64,000 nt of DNA from Mycobacterium branderi (GCF_010728725.1 NZ_AP022606.1:62001-126000), one strand, 5' to 3'. Shown: positions 18,385 to 27,579, counted from the first letter of the stretch. The notes: a model not told the origin generated them from the letters alone. Program-made: numbers and translations.

Positions 18385-19473
18385 ATGACCGATCCGTTCA
18401 CGATCCCGACGCAGCACTGGCATCGCCTCGGCGACGGCCGGATTCAGTGCGACGTGTGTCCGCGGGCCTGCAAGCTGCACGAGCGTCAGCGCGGGCTGTG
18501 CTTCGTGCGCGGCCGCTTCGACGACCAAATCGTGTTGACCAGTTACGGCCGCTCCAGCGGGTTTTGCGTCGATCCGGTCGAGAAGAAGCCGCTCAACCAC
18601 TTCCTGCCCGGCTCGGCCGTGTTGTCGTTCGGCACCGCGGGGTGCAACCTCGCCTGCAAGTTCTGCCAAAACTGGGACATCTCCAAGTCCCGCGAGACCG
18701 ACACACTGGCCAGCCGCGCCACGCCGGTCGACATCGCCCGGGTAGCCGACGAATTAGGTTGCCGCAGTGTGGCTTTCACCTACAACGACCCGACCATCTT
18801 CTGGGAATACGCCGCAGACGTCGCCGACGCCTGCCACCAGCGGGGCATCAAGGCCATCGCGGTGACCGCGGGCTACATGTGTGCCGAACCGCGCGCGGAG
18901 TTCTACCGCCACATCGACGCCGCCAACGTCGACCTCAAGGCGTTCACCGAAGACTTCTACCGCAAGGTGTGCGTCGGGCACCTCGCCGACGTGCTGGACA
19001 CGCTGGCCTACCTGTGCCGCGAAACAGACGTGTGGGTGGAGATCACCACGCTGCTGATCCCGGGATACAACGACAGCGACACCGAGATCGCCGCGGAGTG
19101 CGCCTGGATCGCCGAGAACCTGGGCGTCGACGTCCCGGTCCACTTCACCGCGTTCCACCCGGACTACAAGATGACCGATACCCCGCCGACGCCGCCTTCG
19201 ACCCTGAGCAGGGCGCGGCGGATCGGCATCGGGGAAGGTCTGCGCTACGTCTACACCGGCAACGTTCACGACCCCGACGGCGGGACCACGGTGTGCCCGG
19301 GGTGCGGATCGGCGGTCGTGGTTCGCGATTGGTACGCGATGCGGCGTTACGCGTTGAGCGACGACGGCCGATGCCGCGGGTGCGGTTTCCAGTTGGCTGG
19401 TGTGTACGACGGGCCGGTCGGGCATTGGGGGCAGCGGCGGTTGCCGCTGCTGACCAGCCTCTCCCAGATGTGA
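18385..19473 (+). CDS. AmmeMemoRadiSam-type radical SAM enzyme (Rv3138, annotated pflA)
   Basis: Radical S-adenosylmethionine protein, 362 residues. The SAM-binding cluster motif CNLACKFCQNW is at ~88-98, with an N-terminal Cys group CDVCPRACKLHERQRGLC. A C-terminal zinc ribbon (CPGCG ... CRGCGF) is typical of the AmrS branch rather than true pyruvate-formate-lyase activases. No pyruvate formate lyase and no AMMECR1 or Memo gene is in the window, so the substrate is unknown and the name pflA is probably misleading. ATG 18385 has CGGGAG eight bases upstream; a TTG two codons earlier is less likely. Confidence 0.85.
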   Translation: MTDPFTIPTQHWHRLGDGRIQCDVCPRACKLHERQRGLCFVRGRFDDQIVLTSYGRSSGFCVDPVEKKPLNHFLPGSAVLSFGTAGCNLACKFCQNWDISKSRETDTLASRATPVDIARVADELGCRSVAFTYNDPTIFWEYAADVADACHQRGIKAIAVTAGYMCAEPRAEFYRHIDAANVDLKAFTEDFYRKVCVGHLADVLDTLAYLCRETDVWVEITTLLIPGYNDSDTEIAAECAWIAENLGVDVPVHFTAFHPDYKMTDTPPTPPSTLSRARRIGIGEGLRYVYTGNVHDPDGGTTVCPGCGSAVVVRDWYAMRRYALSDDGRCRGCGFQLAGVYDGPVGHWGQRRLPLLTSLSQM

Positions 19474-19494
19474 AGTATTTAACAGGCGCCTTCT

Positions 19495-19514
19495 ATCTTA
19501 CTCCGGAGTAAGAT
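19495..19514. promoter_or_regulatory. Perfect 20-bp palindrome upstream of fadE24
   Basis: ATCTTACTCCGGAGTAAGAT is a perfect 20-bp inverted repeat with no spacer, 52 bp before the fadE24 start. Shape and position fit an operator of a dimeric repressor such as a TetR protein. The cognate regulator is not adjacent. Confidence 0.7.
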
Positions 19515-19565
19515 CAGCGGTACCGCATTGGCCCAATGACCGTGCTCAATCAAAAGGCTGCTGAC

Positions 19566-20948
19566 ATGACCAACACCGCCACCAACGGGCGTCCCAAGCG
19601 AACCGGCCGCAAGACCGCCGTCGGCGAGCACAAACACAAGCGAACCGGGATCGACATCAGCCTGGCGCTACTCACCCCGATCGTCGGCCAGGACTTCCTG
19701 GACAAGTACCACCTGCGTGATCCGCTGAACAAGACGTTGCGCTACGGCGTCAAGACAATGTTCTCCGCCGCGGGCGCCACCAACCGGCAGTTCAAGAAAG
19801 TTCAGGGTCTGCGCGGCGGGCCAACCCGGCTCAAGGCCAGCGGCAAAGACTACTTCGACCTGACGCCCGACGACGACCAGAAGCTGATCGTCGAAACCGT
19901 CGAAGAGTTCGCCGAAGAAGTGCTGCGGCCCGCCGCGCACGACGCCGACGAAGCCACCACCTATCCCCCGGACCTGATCGCGAAGGCGGCAGAGCTGGGC
20001 ATCACCGCAGTCAACGTGCCGGAAGACTTCGAGGGCATCGCCGAACAGCGCTCCAGCGTGACCAACGTGCTGGTGGCCGAGGCGCTCGCGTACGGCGACA
20101 TGGGTTTGGCGCTGCCGATACTCGCGCCCGCCGGCGTGGCAGCAGCACTCACCCATTGGGGCAGCGCCGACCAGCAGGCCACCTACCTCAAGGAATTCGC
20201 CGGCGACAACGTTCCGCAGGCCTGCGTGGCGATCGCCGAGCCGCAACCGTTGTTCGACCCGACGGCCCTGAAGACCACTGCCGTGCGTACCCCGAGTGGC
20301 TATCGCCTGGACGGGGTGAAGTCGTTGGTGCCGGCGGCCGCCAACGCCGAATTGTTCGTCGTCGCAGCACAATTGAACGGCAAGCCAACGATGTTCATCG
20401 TCGAGTCGTCGACGCAGGGCCTGACCGTCAAGCCCGACCCCAGCATGGGCATCCGCGCCGCCGCGATCGGTCAGGTCGAGTTGGACAAGGTGTCGGTGCC
20501 GTTGAGCGCCCGCCTCGGCGAGGATGACGCCAGCGACGCCGACTATTCCGAGGCGATCGCGTTGTCCCGGCTGGGTTGGGCGGCGCTGGCGGTTGGCACC
20601 TCGCACGCGGTGCTCGACTACGTCGTCCCCTATGTCAAAGAGCGCGAGGCGTTCGGCGAGCCGATCGCCCATCGGCAGTCGGTGGCGTTCATGTGCGCCA
20701 ACATCGCCATCGAACTTGACGGCCTGAGGATGATCACCTGGCGCGGCGCGGCGCGGGCCGAACAGGGCCTGCCGTTCGCCCGGGAAGCGGCGCTGGCCAA
20801 GCGCCTGGGCGCCGACAAGGGCATGCAGATCGGCCTGGATGGCGTGCAGCTGCTCGGCGGTCACGGCTACACCAAGGAACACCCGGTCGAGCGCTGGTAC
20901 CGCGACCTGCGGGCAATCGGCATCGCCGAGGGTGTCGTCGTTATCTGA
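19566..20948 (+). CDS. fadE24: Acyl-CoA dehydrogenase FadE24
   Basis: Flavin-dependent acyl-CoA dehydrogenase-like subunit, about 460 residues. After a basic N-terminal ~90 residues come the helical N-domain (DDDQKLIVETVEEFAEEVLRPAA), the beta-domain with VAIAEPQPLFDP, and the C-domain with GLDGVQLLGGHGYTKEHPVERWYRDLRAIGIAEG. The order fadE24-fadE23 is conserved in mycobacteria, and the two may form a heteromeric enzyme as other mycobacterial FadE pairs do. Start at ATG 19566 matches MT-TATNG of the M. tuberculosis protein; ATG 19536 would add ten residues. Probably controlled through the 19495 palindrome. Confidence 0.93.
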   Translation: MTNTATNGRPKRTGRKTAVGEHKHKRTGIDISLALLTPIVGQDFLDKYHLRDPLNKTLRYGVKTMFSAAGATNRQFKKVQGLRGGPTRLKASGKDYFDLTPDDDQKLIVETVEEFAEEVLRPAAHDADEATTYPPDLIAKAAELGITAVNVPEDFEGIAEQRSSVTNVLVAEALAYGDMGLALPILAPAGVAAALTHWGSADQQATYLKEFAGDNVPQACVAIAEPQPLFDPTALKTTAVRTPSGYRLDGVKSLVPAAANAELFVVAAQLNGKPTMFIVESSTQGLTVKPDPSMGIRAAAIGQVELDKVSVPLSARLGEDDASDADYSEAIALSRLGWAALAVGTSHAVLDYVVPYVKEREAFGEPIAHRQSVAFMCANIAIELDGLRMITWRGAARAEQGLPFAREAALAKRLGADKGMQIGLDGVQLLGGHGYTKEHPVERWYRDLRAIGIAEGVVVI

Positions 20949-20975
20949 GTTTTTCCGACAACCGAAAGACCCATC

Positions 20976-22184
20976 ATGGCAATCAATTTGGAACTTCCCA
21001 AGAAGATGCACGCCGTCATCGACAAGGCGCACCAGGGCGCTGCCGAGATGATGCGGCCGATCGCCCGTAAATACGACCTGAACGAGCACGCCTACCCCGT
21101 CGAGCTCGACACGCTGGCCAACCTGTTCGAGGGAGCCGTCGAGTCCAACGGCCTGGGTCTCTCTGGCGCCGAGGCATTCCGGGCAGGCGAAAGCAAGGAC
21201 GAAAACCGCAACGGCGCCAACATGGCAGCGGTGCTGCAAGCGTTGGAAGCCAGTTGGGGTGACGCCGCGATGATGCTGTCGATGCCCTATCAAGGGCTGG
21301 GCAACGCGGCGATCTCCGGTGTGGCCACCGACGAACAGCTGAAACGCCTGGGCAAGGTGTGGGCGGCGATGGCCATCACCGAACCGGGCTTCGGGTCCGA
21401 TTCGGCGGCCGTGTCGACGACCGCCAAACTGGACGGCGACGAATACGTGATCAACGGCGAGAAAATCTTCGTCACCGCCGGTTCGCGGGCCACGCACATC
21501 GTGGTGTGGGCGACGCTGGACAAGTCGAAGGGCCGCCCGGCGATCAAGTCGTTCATCGTTCCGCGCGAGCATCCTGGTGTCACGGTCGAACGGCTCGAGA
21601 ACAAGTTGGGTATCAAAGGCTCCGACACCGCCGTGATCCGGTTCGACAATGTGCGCATCCCGAAGGAGAACCTGCTCGGCAACCCGGAAATCGAGCCCGG
21701 CAAAGGGTTCGCCGGGGTTATGGAGACCTTCGACAACACCCGGCCGGTCGTCGCCGCCATGGCCGTGGGTGTTGCCCGCGCCGCGCTGGAAGAGCTGCGC
21801 AAGATCCTCACCAACGCGGGCGTCGAGATCTCCTATGACAAGCCGTCGCACGCCCAAAGCGCCGCGGCCGCAGAGTTTTTGCGGATGGAGGCCGACTGGG
21901 AGGCCAGCTACCTGCTGACGTTGCGCGCGGCGTGGCAGGCCGACAACAGCATCCCCAACTCCAAAGAAGCGTCGATGGCCAAGGCCAAGGCCGGCCGAGT
22001 AGGCAGCGACATCACGTGTAAGGCCGTCGAGTTGGCCGGCACCGCAGGCTATTCCGAGCAGAGCCTGCTGGAGAAGTGGGCGCGCGATTCGAAGATCATG
22101 GACATCTTCGAGGGCACGCAGCAGATCCAGCAGCTGGTGGTGGCGCGACGGCTGCTGGGGCTGAGTTCGGCCGAACTCAAGTGA
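20976..22184 (+). CDS. fadE23: Acyl-CoA dehydrogenase FadE23
   Basis: Acyl-CoA dehydrogenase subunit, 402 residues, 27 bp after fadE24 and surely in its operon. The beta-domain motif AMAITEPGFGSDSAAVSTTA and the C-terminal DIFEGTQQIQQLVVARRLLG are complete. The N-terminal MAINLELPKKMHAVIDKAHQGAAEMMRPIARKYDL matches mycobacterial FadE23. Physiological substrate is not known to me. Confidence 0.94.
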   Translation: MAINLELPKKMHAVIDKAHQGAAEMMRPIARKYDLNEHAYPVELDTLANLFEGAVESNGLGLSGAEAFRAGESKDENRNGANMAAVLQALEASWGDAAMMLSMPYQGLGNAAISGVATDEQLKRLGKVWAAMAITEPGFGSDSAAVSTTAKLDGDEYVINGEKIFVTAGSRATHIVVWATLDKSKGRPAIKSFIVPREHPGVTVERLENKLGIKGSDTAVIRFDNVRIPKENLLGNPEIEPGKGFAGVMETFDNTRPVVAAMAVGVARAALEELRKILTNAGVEISYDKPSHAQSAAAAEFLRMEADWEASYLLTLRAAWQADNSIPNSKEASMAKAKAGRVGSDITCKAVELAGTAGYSEQSLLEKWARDSKIMDIFEGTQQIQQLVVARRLLGLSSAELK

Positions 22185-22206
22185 GCGGCAGGCCGCACAC
22201 TCGGGG

Positions 22207-22494
22207 CTAGCTGAAGAGTCCGGTGACCGCGCCTTCGGTCTGGGCCATTGCCTGGCCCGCCTCGCTGATCGTGTTCGCCAGGTTCTGCAGCGCGTCGTTC
22301 AGTTCGGTCGCGGTGCGATCCCATCTGGTCTGCACCGCCTGGTAGGCCTCCGAACCGGACCCGGTCCACGCCGCCATCAGCGTGGTGAGCGAACCCCTGC
22401 CCTCGTCGAGCAGGCCGTGGGTGGTCTGGACCGCAGCCTGAAGATCACTGGCTCCGCCTTCGATGCCGGCGAAGTTCCATACCTGCTCACTCAT
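22207..22494 (-). CDS. Orphan ESAT-6 (EsxA)-like WXG100 protein
   Basis: 95 residues, same length as EsxA. It is strikingly EsxA-like: [16 protein letters not shown] at the start, the WXG turn as WTG in [19 protein letters not shown] (~42-60), and [18 protein letters not shown] at the end. No EsxB-like partner, PE/PPE or ESX core gene is near. It is convergent with fadE23 and lies 52 bp downstream of the leftward catabolic operon on the same strand, so it may be read from that operon. Start at ATG 22494; an upstream GTG-type extension adds nothing recognisable. It may pair with an EsxB encoded elsewhere. Confidence 0.9.
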   Translation of the reverse strand: MSEQVWNFAGIEGGASDLQAAVQTTHGLLDEGRGSLTTLMAAWTGSGSEAYQAVQTRWDRTATELNDALQNLANTISEAGQAMAQTEGAVTGLFS

Positions 22495-22546
22495 GGTTCT
22501 CAATGCTACGACGCACACAGCGGTGGTCAGGACACTTTTCCGTGAG

Positions 22547-23485
22547 TTAGGCGTATCTCACCGTGTTGCGCTGTATGCCCAGGTCAATCGTGTGGTCGTC
22601 GGTCGCGACGCTGGTCTCGACGACGTCGCCGTCGCGCAGGTACTTCGGGTTTTTGGCTTGCCGGCTGAAGAACGCCTTCCATTTGACCGCGGGCGGTAGT
22701 AGCGAGCCGACGATCTCGATCGGTTTGGGCGGGGCACTGAGCGCGGTGCCGACGGGAGTTCCGGTCAACACCAGATCGCCTGGGTCGAGGCGCTGAAACC
22801 GCGTCAACGCTTGAAGCGCCTGCACCGGCGGGTAGAGCATGTCACCGTCCACGACCATGTCCTGACGGAGCTGGCCGTTGACTTTCAGTCGAAGCCGCAA
22901 GTCCGCGAAGCGCTTGAGTTCGTCGCGGTCCAGCAGCAGCAGGCGGGGACCGACCGGGGTGAACGTCGGGTACGACTTCGACTCGTAGAACTGGGTTTTG
23001 GGAAGCTGCACATCGCGCGCGGACACGTCGTTGGTGACGACGAGTCCCGCGACGTAGTCCGGCAGGTCCGCGTCGGTGATGGTGGTGCCCACCGGCAACT
23101 CACGCCCGATGACCAGGCCTATCTCCACCTCGTAGTCCAGGAACCGGACGTGTTCCGGCTTGACGATGTCGTCGAAGGGCCCGCTGATCGAACCTGAGGT
23201 CTTACGGAAGAACGTCAAGGGAATCGACTTGGGATCCATCCCGGCGTCTTTGACGTGGGAAGCGTAGTTGGTCATCTGCGCCACTACCCGGCACGGAGCC
23301 GTCACCGGGGACAGCAGTTTCAAAGTATCGAGCGGCACCGTTTCGGCGCCCGATGCTGCGGCATCAATGGCCGCGCGGTCGGCCAGCAGCTCGCGGGTCG
23401 TGGCGGCCCGGGTGGCGATCTTGGCCGCCCCGCTCGCCGTCGCGACCCACCAGGCGTCGTCGGTGCGCAGGATCGAGATCGTCAT
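22547..23485 (-). CDS. Fumarylacetoacetate hydrolase (FAH)-family protein
   Basis: 312 residues. The C-terminal ~210 residues are the FAH catalytic fold: [17 protein letters not shown] (metal-binding Glu residues), [16 protein letters not shown]-like [15 protein letters not shown] and LTGTPVGT. Family members act as C-C hydrolases, 4-oxalocrotonate decarboxylases or isomerases on meta-cleavage products. Start ATG 23485 overlaps the dioxygenase stop by 4 nt. Last gene of the leftward arm; paired with a second dioxygenase, it may process that enzyme's ring-cleavage product. Confidence 0.85.
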   Translation of the reverse strand: MTISILRTDDAWWVATASGAAKIATRAATTRELLADRAAIDAAASGAETVPLDTLKLLSPVTAPCRVVAQMTNYASHVKDAGMDPKSIPLTFFRKTSGSISGPFDDIVKPEHVRFLDYEVEIGLVIGRELPVGTTITDADLPDYVAGLVVTNDVSARDVQLPKTQFYESKSYPTFTPVGPRLLLLDRDELKRFADLRLRLKVNGQLRQDMVVDGDMLYPPVQALQALTRFQRLDPGDLVLTGTPVGTALSAPPKPIEIVGSLLPPAVKWKAFFSRQAKNPKYLRDGDVVETSVATDDHTIDLGIQRNTVRYA

Positions 23486-24612
23486 GAGTTGGCTACTTTC
23501 ATCAGCCCGATGAGGCGCTTGATGTCGAATTCGTTGTCGTGGCGAAGTCCGTTGATCATCGAGAGCGCCTCGTGCGGAATGGCTTTGGGGTTGATGCCGA
23601 GAAAGTCTTTGGTCACCGGAGGGCCCCACTGCGCTAGCCCGGACGCGGTGAACGGTGCCCAGCCCGGCTCAAGCGTGCAGTCGAACATGTCGCCGTCGGT
23701 GAAATGCTCCACCAGGAAGCCGTCCGGATCACGCCAGTAGTCGAATATCTGGCTGCCCTGGATATGGCGGCCGATGCCCCAGGATCGTTGATAGCCATGG
23801 CCTTTCAGATACTCACCGCCCGCTGCCAGCGCGTCGAGGTCGCAGACCTGGTAAGCAGAATGCACATAGCGGTTGCCCGGCCCCAGCGCGATGGCCAGCG
23901 TGTGATGGTCGGTGGGCATCTGTCCGCGGTCGCAGCGGATGAAACTCATCGCCGGGCCGCGGTCACGCTCACCGGGGAAGTACAGGAAGTCGCTGACGAT
24001 CATCCCCAGGTGATCCAAATACCAGTCCAGCGCCTCGCGATACTTCGTCGTCTGCAAGACCAGATGCCCGAGCCGTTGCACCCGCGCGGGTTCGCGGGGC
24101 GGCCGCTGGGTGCGGTTGGCGCGCCGCAGCTCGTGACCGAAGTTGAAGGTGTGCGCCGTTTGTGCCGGAAGCGCTTCGGCTTCGTGGATGTCGGCGACCA
24201 CCTTAACCGGAATACCGCTTGGATCAACCAAATCCACGGCAAGTCCGCCAAGGGTCTCGGGCAATGTTCGCGTTGGCGCGCCGGTGGCGTTGGCCAGCCG
24301 CCGGACGTCGGCCTCGTCGGCAGCCCTGAAGGCCATTCCGGCAAACCGCGACCGATGGCCACGCCGGATGAGCACGCAGGGACCGCCGGCGTCGGTGCCG
24401 CGCAAGTGCAGCTCGTCGTCGGTGCGCAACAGCGTCGTGAAGCCGAACGTCCGCGCGAACGCCTCGGCGCGAATCAGATCCGGCTTCTGAAATTCCAGCC
24501 AGGCAAGGTCGTGGACTTTGATTACCGGGCTTCGGGCTCGGCCCGGGTGTTCGCCTCGTCGGGGACCGTGTTCGCTGTGCAGGTCGTGGTGGCCGTCGAC
24601 TATGCCGCTCAT
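23482..24612 (-). CDS. Type I extradiol (VOC) ring-cleavage dioxygenase
   Basis: 376 residues with two VOC domains, like 2,3-dihydroxybiphenyl 1,2-dioxygenase and catechol 2,3-dioxygenases. The Fe(II) triad is visible in the second domain: His in [12 protein letters not shown], His in [18 protein letters not shown] and Glu in [11 protein letters not shown]. It would open a catechol ring next to the hydroxyls. Overlaps the aldolase stop by 4 nt upstream and FAH downstream. It differs clearly from the other VOC dioxygenase at 29998, so the locus probably cleaves two catechols. Confidence 0.88.
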   Translation of the reverse strand: MSGIVDGHHDLHSEHGPRRGEHPGRARSPVIKVHDLAWLEFQKPDLIRAEAFARTFGFTTLLRTDDELHLRGTDAGGPCVLIRRGHRSRFAGMAFRAADEADVRRLANATGAPTRTLPETLGGLAVDLVDPSGIPVKVVADIHEAEALPAQTAHTFNFGHELRRANRTQRPPREPARVQRLGHLVLQTTKYREALDWYLDHLGMIVSDFLYFPGERDRGPAMSFIRCDRGQMPTDHHTLAIALGPGNRYVHSAYQVCDLDALAAGGEYLKGHGYQRSWGIGRHIQGSQIFDYWRDPDGFLVEHFTDGDMFDCTLEPGWAPFTASGLAQWGPPVTKDFLGINPKAIPHEALSMINGLRHDNEFDIKRLIGLMKVANS

Positions 24613-25622
24613 CTGCTACTCCTCTCGGCGGTCAAGTCAAGTGCGATGTCGATGAGCATGTCTTCCTGTCCGCCGACCAGTCCGCGGCGACCGGCCTCTT
24701 CGAGAAGGGTCCGGGCGTCGATGTCGTAACGTGTTGCGGCAGTTTCGGCATGGCGCAAGAAGCTGGAGTACACGCCGGCGTAGCCGAGTGTGAGAGTTTC
24801 GCGGTCGACGCGCACCGGTCGCTGTTGCAGAGGGCGGACGATATCGTCGGCGGCGTCCTGAAGGGCATGAAGATCGCAGCCGTGCTGCCAGCCCAGCCGG
24901 TCGGCCGTCGCAATGAACACCTCCAGCGGTGCGTTGCCGGCGCCGGCGCCCATGCCCGTCAGTGAAGCGTCGACGCGGGATGCGCCGTGCTCGACGGCGA
25001 CGATCGAATTGGCGACACCCAGCGACAGATTGTGGTGAGCATGGATACCGATTTCCGTTGTGGGTAGCAGGCTTTGGCGCAGCGCGTCGACGCGGTCGGC
25101 GACGTCGCCCATGGTCATGGCGCCGCCGGAGTCGACGACATAGATACAGGTGGCGCCGTATCCTTCCATGAGCTTGGCCTGACCGGCCAGTGCCGTGGGC
25201 GGGGCCATGTGGCTCATCATGAGGAATCCGACGGTATCCATCCCGAGTTCGCGCGCCGCAGCAATGTGCTTGGCGGAGATGTCGGCTTCGGTGCAGTGCG
25301 TGCCCACCCGCACGACGTCGGCACCCGCGCTGTGTGCGTCGTTCAGCTCGCGCACGGTGCCGATGCCGGGCAACACCAGCGTGGCGATCTTCGCGTTTTG
25401 AACAACGGCGGCAACGGCTTCGATCCATTCCAGATCGGTGTGGGCGCCGAAACCGTAGACACAGCTGGATCCGCCCAGCCCGTCGCCATGCGCGACCTCG
25501 ATGGAGTCCACCCCGGCGGCGTCCAGCGCCGCGGCAATGGTTACGGCTTGCTCGATGCTGTATTGGTGGCGCACAGCATGCATGCCATCGCGCAGGGTGA
25601 CATCGCTGATGTAGATCATCAC
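24609..25622 (-). CDS. 4-hydroxy-2-oxovalerate aldolase
   Basis: Mn-dependent class II aldolase of the DmpG/BphI/HsaF type; splits 4-hydroxy-2-oxoacids into pyruvate and an aldehyde. 337 residues: [18 protein letters not shown] (~5-22, catalytic Arg and metal Asp), [12 protein letters not shown], and metal His pair in [17 protein letters not shown]-terminal helical domain is present. Characterised members form a channelled complex with an acylating aldehyde dehydrogenase; here the adjacent gene encodes only that partner's C-terminal domain. Confidence 0.93.
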   Translation of the reverse strand: MMIYISDVTLRDGMHAVRHQYSIEQAVTIAAALDAAGVDSIEVAHGDGLGGSSCVYGFGAHTDLEWIEAVAAVVQNAKIATLVLPGIGTVRELNDAHSAGADVVRVGTHCTEADISAKHIAAARELGMDTVGFLMMSHMAPPTALAGQAKLMEGYGATCIYVVDSGGAMTMGDVADRVDALRQSLLPTTEIGIHAHHNLSLGVANSIVAVEHGASRVDASLTGMGAGAGNAPLEVFIATADRLGWQHGCDLHALQDAADDIVRPLQQRPVRVDRETLTLGYAGVYSSFLRHAETAATRYDIDARTLLEEAGRRGLVGGQEDMLIDIALDLTAERSSR

Positions 25623-26098
25623 GTGGCTCCGGCACCCGTGAGTTCGAGCAGAACGCTCACCCGGGAGCCCGTGAACTTGCCGGTCTCGGGAATGTGCAAC
25701 GGGTTCGCAGAGCTGAACGTTTCGAACTGAATACGCTGCTTCAGCCGGTAACCGGGCACGGACTTTCTCACACTTTCGACCGTCGCGAGCACGTCGCTCT
25801 CGATCTGCTGATGGTCAGCGTCCCCGTTGACGAGGCAATAGACCGTGGTGCGCATCATGATGGGCGGGTCGGCGGAGTTGAGGACCATGACCGCCTTGGC
25901 GCGCTGCGCTCCCCCGACGACTTGCAATGCGGCCGCGGTGGTTTCGATGAAGTCGTCGACGTTGGCGCGAGTGCAGGGGCTGGCCGACTTCGAGGAAATC
26001 GACGACACGATCTCCGCATACGACACAGTTCCGCTGCGCGCCACCGCGGTGACGATCGGCGCGGTGGCTGACAAAGTGAGGTCAAGCTCGGTACCCAT
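25619..26098 (-). CDS. Stand-alone C-terminal domain of acylating acetaldehyde dehydrogenase (catalytic half missing)
   Basis: 159 residues that align with the second half of MhpF/BphJ/HsaG enzymes: [33 protein letters not shown] and [11 protein letters not shown], then [10 protein letters not shown]. The ~130-residue NAD-binding domain is absent. Where normal enzymes have the catalytic Cys in TCGGQATIPIV, this protein reads TLSATAPIV, so the Cys-Gly-Gly-Gln is gone. It is not a random fragment: it has its own ATG (26098), an AAGG ribosome site, 9 nt spacing from the hydratase stop and a 4-nt overlap with the aldolase. The intact frame argues for a retained, non-catalytic aldolase partner. 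Active dehydrogenase function can be excluded from sequence. Confidence 0.85.
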   Translation of the reverse strand: MGTELDLTLSATAPIVTAVARSGTVSYAEIVSSISSKSASPCTRANVDDFIETTAAALQVVGGAQRAKAVMVLNSADPPIMMRTTVYCLVNGDADHQQIESDVLATVESVRKSVPGYRLKQRIQFETFSSANPLHIPETGKFTGSRVSVLLELTGAGAT

Positions 26099-26107
26099 GG
26101 TTTTGCC

Positions 26108-26893
26108 TTACGTGAAGCTCAGCGACACCGCGCCGAGGCCGCTGATGGTGGCGGCGACGTCGTCGCCGGGGTGTACGAACGGAGCACAGGTGATCGATCC
26201 GGAGATGACGAATTGCCCGGGTAGGATCTCGGTGCCGAAGGGTGCCAGTGCGTTGGCCAGCCACGCGACGGCCGCGCCCGGATCCCCCATCACCGCAGTG
26301 CCTAGACCCGTATCTATTTCGGATCCGTTGAGCCACAACGATGCCCGCGCACTGGGAAGGTCAAGCCTCTCGTAGGGCATCCAGTTACCGAGGACGACGG
26401 CGCCCGAGCTGGCGTTGTCGGCGACGGTGTCGGGCAAGGTCAGTTTCCAGTCGGCGATGCGGCTGTCGACGATCTCGAGCGCGACGGCGACCGCTTCAGT
26501 TGCCGCTTGTACGTCATCGACCGTGACCCCGGGTCCACGCAACGGCGCACGGAGCAGGAAGGCGACCTCGGGCTCGACCCGCGGCGCGCAGAATTGAACG
26601 GCCGGCACCGCCGATCCGTTGGCGAGCACCATGTCGTCGAGGAGGTGGCCGAAGTCGGGTTCGTCGACTCCGAGCAACGTTTGCATGGACTCGGAGGTGA
26701 GGCCGATCTTGTGGCCCACCAGTACGCGCCCGTCGCGGAGCCGGCGTCGCAGATTGACCTGCTGGATGGCATAGGCATCGGCCACGGTTAGCCCCGGATG
26801 GCGCTCAGTGAGCGGACCAATCGGCGTTCGACTGGTTTGGGCCGCATACAGCAGATCGGCAGTCTCTTGGATCACGTTGCGTGTCAGGGTCAT
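26108..26893 (-). CDS. 2-oxopent-4-enoate (2-hydroxypentadienoate) hydratase
   Basis: Adds water to 2-hydroxy-2,4-dienoates to give 4-hydroxy-2-oxoacids, the substrate of the next aldolase. 261 residues of the MhpD/BphH/HsaE family with VGHKIGLTSESMQTLLGVDEPDFG (~59-82), RVEPEVAFLL (metal-binding Glu residues), ALEIVDSRIADWK and FVISGSITCAPFVHPGD. Start overlaps the TetR gene stop by 4 nt. Confidence 0.92.
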   Translation of the reverse strand: MTLTRNVIQETADLLYAAQTSRTPIGPLTERHPGLTVADAYAIQQVNLRRRLRDGRVLVGHKIGLTSESMQTLLGVDEPDFGHLLDDMVLANGSAVPAVQFCAPRVEPEVAFLLRAPLRGPGVTVDDVQAATEAVAVALEIVDSRIADWKLTLPDTVADNASSGAVVLGNWMPYERLDLPSARASLWLNGSEIDTGLGTAVMGDPGAAVAWLANALAPFGTEILPGQFVISGSITCAPFVHPGDDVAATISGLGAVSLSFT

Positions 26894-27525
26894 TGGCTGG
26901 CGCTCTCGGATAGCAGCCGCGCGGCGGTGTCGTAAAGCGCGTGGGCATGCAATTCGAACAGCGCGATCAGGTCCACAGCGTCGCCGCCGATCTCCTTGGC
27001 GATGAACAGCCCGTCGGCGCCGGCAATCGCGTAGGTGACCAGTTGGTCGATCTGGGCGTCGGTGAGCCCTGGGCCGAGTTCCGCCAGGGTGGCGGCAAGC
27101 TGATCCCGCGTTTGCGCCCGGACTTGGAGGAACATCGCCCGCGCTCGCGGCTCGACCGGGCGGCGTTCCAGCGCCAGCATCAGCCCGAGGCGAATGAAGT
27201 CGGGCGAGTCCAGCAGGGCCTTCGCGATTTGCATCGCCATGCTCACAACGCGGTCATCTGCGGCGCCTTCGTCGGGGACCTGCCAGGCCTTCAGCCAGCC
27301 GGCGAAGCTGCGCTCGATGACCGCGGCGATCAGGTCGTCTTTGTCCTTGAAGTGCCAGTAGATGGAACTGGCAGGCAAGCCGCACTTGGCGCTGACCAGT
27401 GCGATGCTGGTGCCTTCATAGCCACGCTCCGCGGCGATCTCGGTGGCGGCATCGAGGATTCGCTCACGCGACAATGCCCCGTCGGCCCGCTGCCGACGGC
27501 GCTTCGGCTGGTCCTTTGGTGCCAT
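26890..27525 (-). CDS. TetR-family regulator of the aromatic meta-cleavage locus
   Basis: 211 residues; N-terminal HTH with RERILDAATEIAAERGYEGTSIALVSAKCGLPASSIYWHFKDKDDL (~20-64), variable ligand domain after. First gene of the leftward operon and divergent from the monooxygenase gene; two near-identical GTAGTGATC palindromes lie in the 83-bp gap. I infer autoregulated repression of both arms, relieved by a pathway intermediate. Confidence 0.9.
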   Translation of the reverse strand: MAPKDQPKRRRQRADGALSRERILDAATEIAAERGYEGTSIALVSAKCGLPASSIYWHFKDKDDLIAAVIERSFAGWLKAWQVPDEGAADDRVVSMAMQIAKALLDSPDFIRLGLMLALERRPVEPRARAMFLQVRAQTRDQLAATLAELGPGLTDAQIDQLVTYAIAGADGLFIAKEIGGDAVDLIALFELHAHALYDTAARLLSESASQ

Positions 27526-27545
27526 TCAGGTCTCCTCTTGACTCC

Positions 27546-27579
27546 GTAGTGATCGCTACATTACCGTAGTGATCACTAC
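27546..27579. promoter_or_regulatory. Two TetR operator half-repeats between divergent catabolic operons
   Basis: GTAGTGATCGCTAC (27546-27559) and GTAGTGATCACTAC (27566-27579; perfect palindrome) are 20 bp apart start to start, about two helical turns. They lie between a TetR gene and the operon it faces. No other copies were seen in the window. Confidence 0.8.

Noticed and set aside
19668..21857. Open frame of 729 codons on the minus strand opposite fadE24-fadE23
   Set aside because: Same antisense effect; no domain, and it runs through two complete acyl-CoA dehydrogenases.
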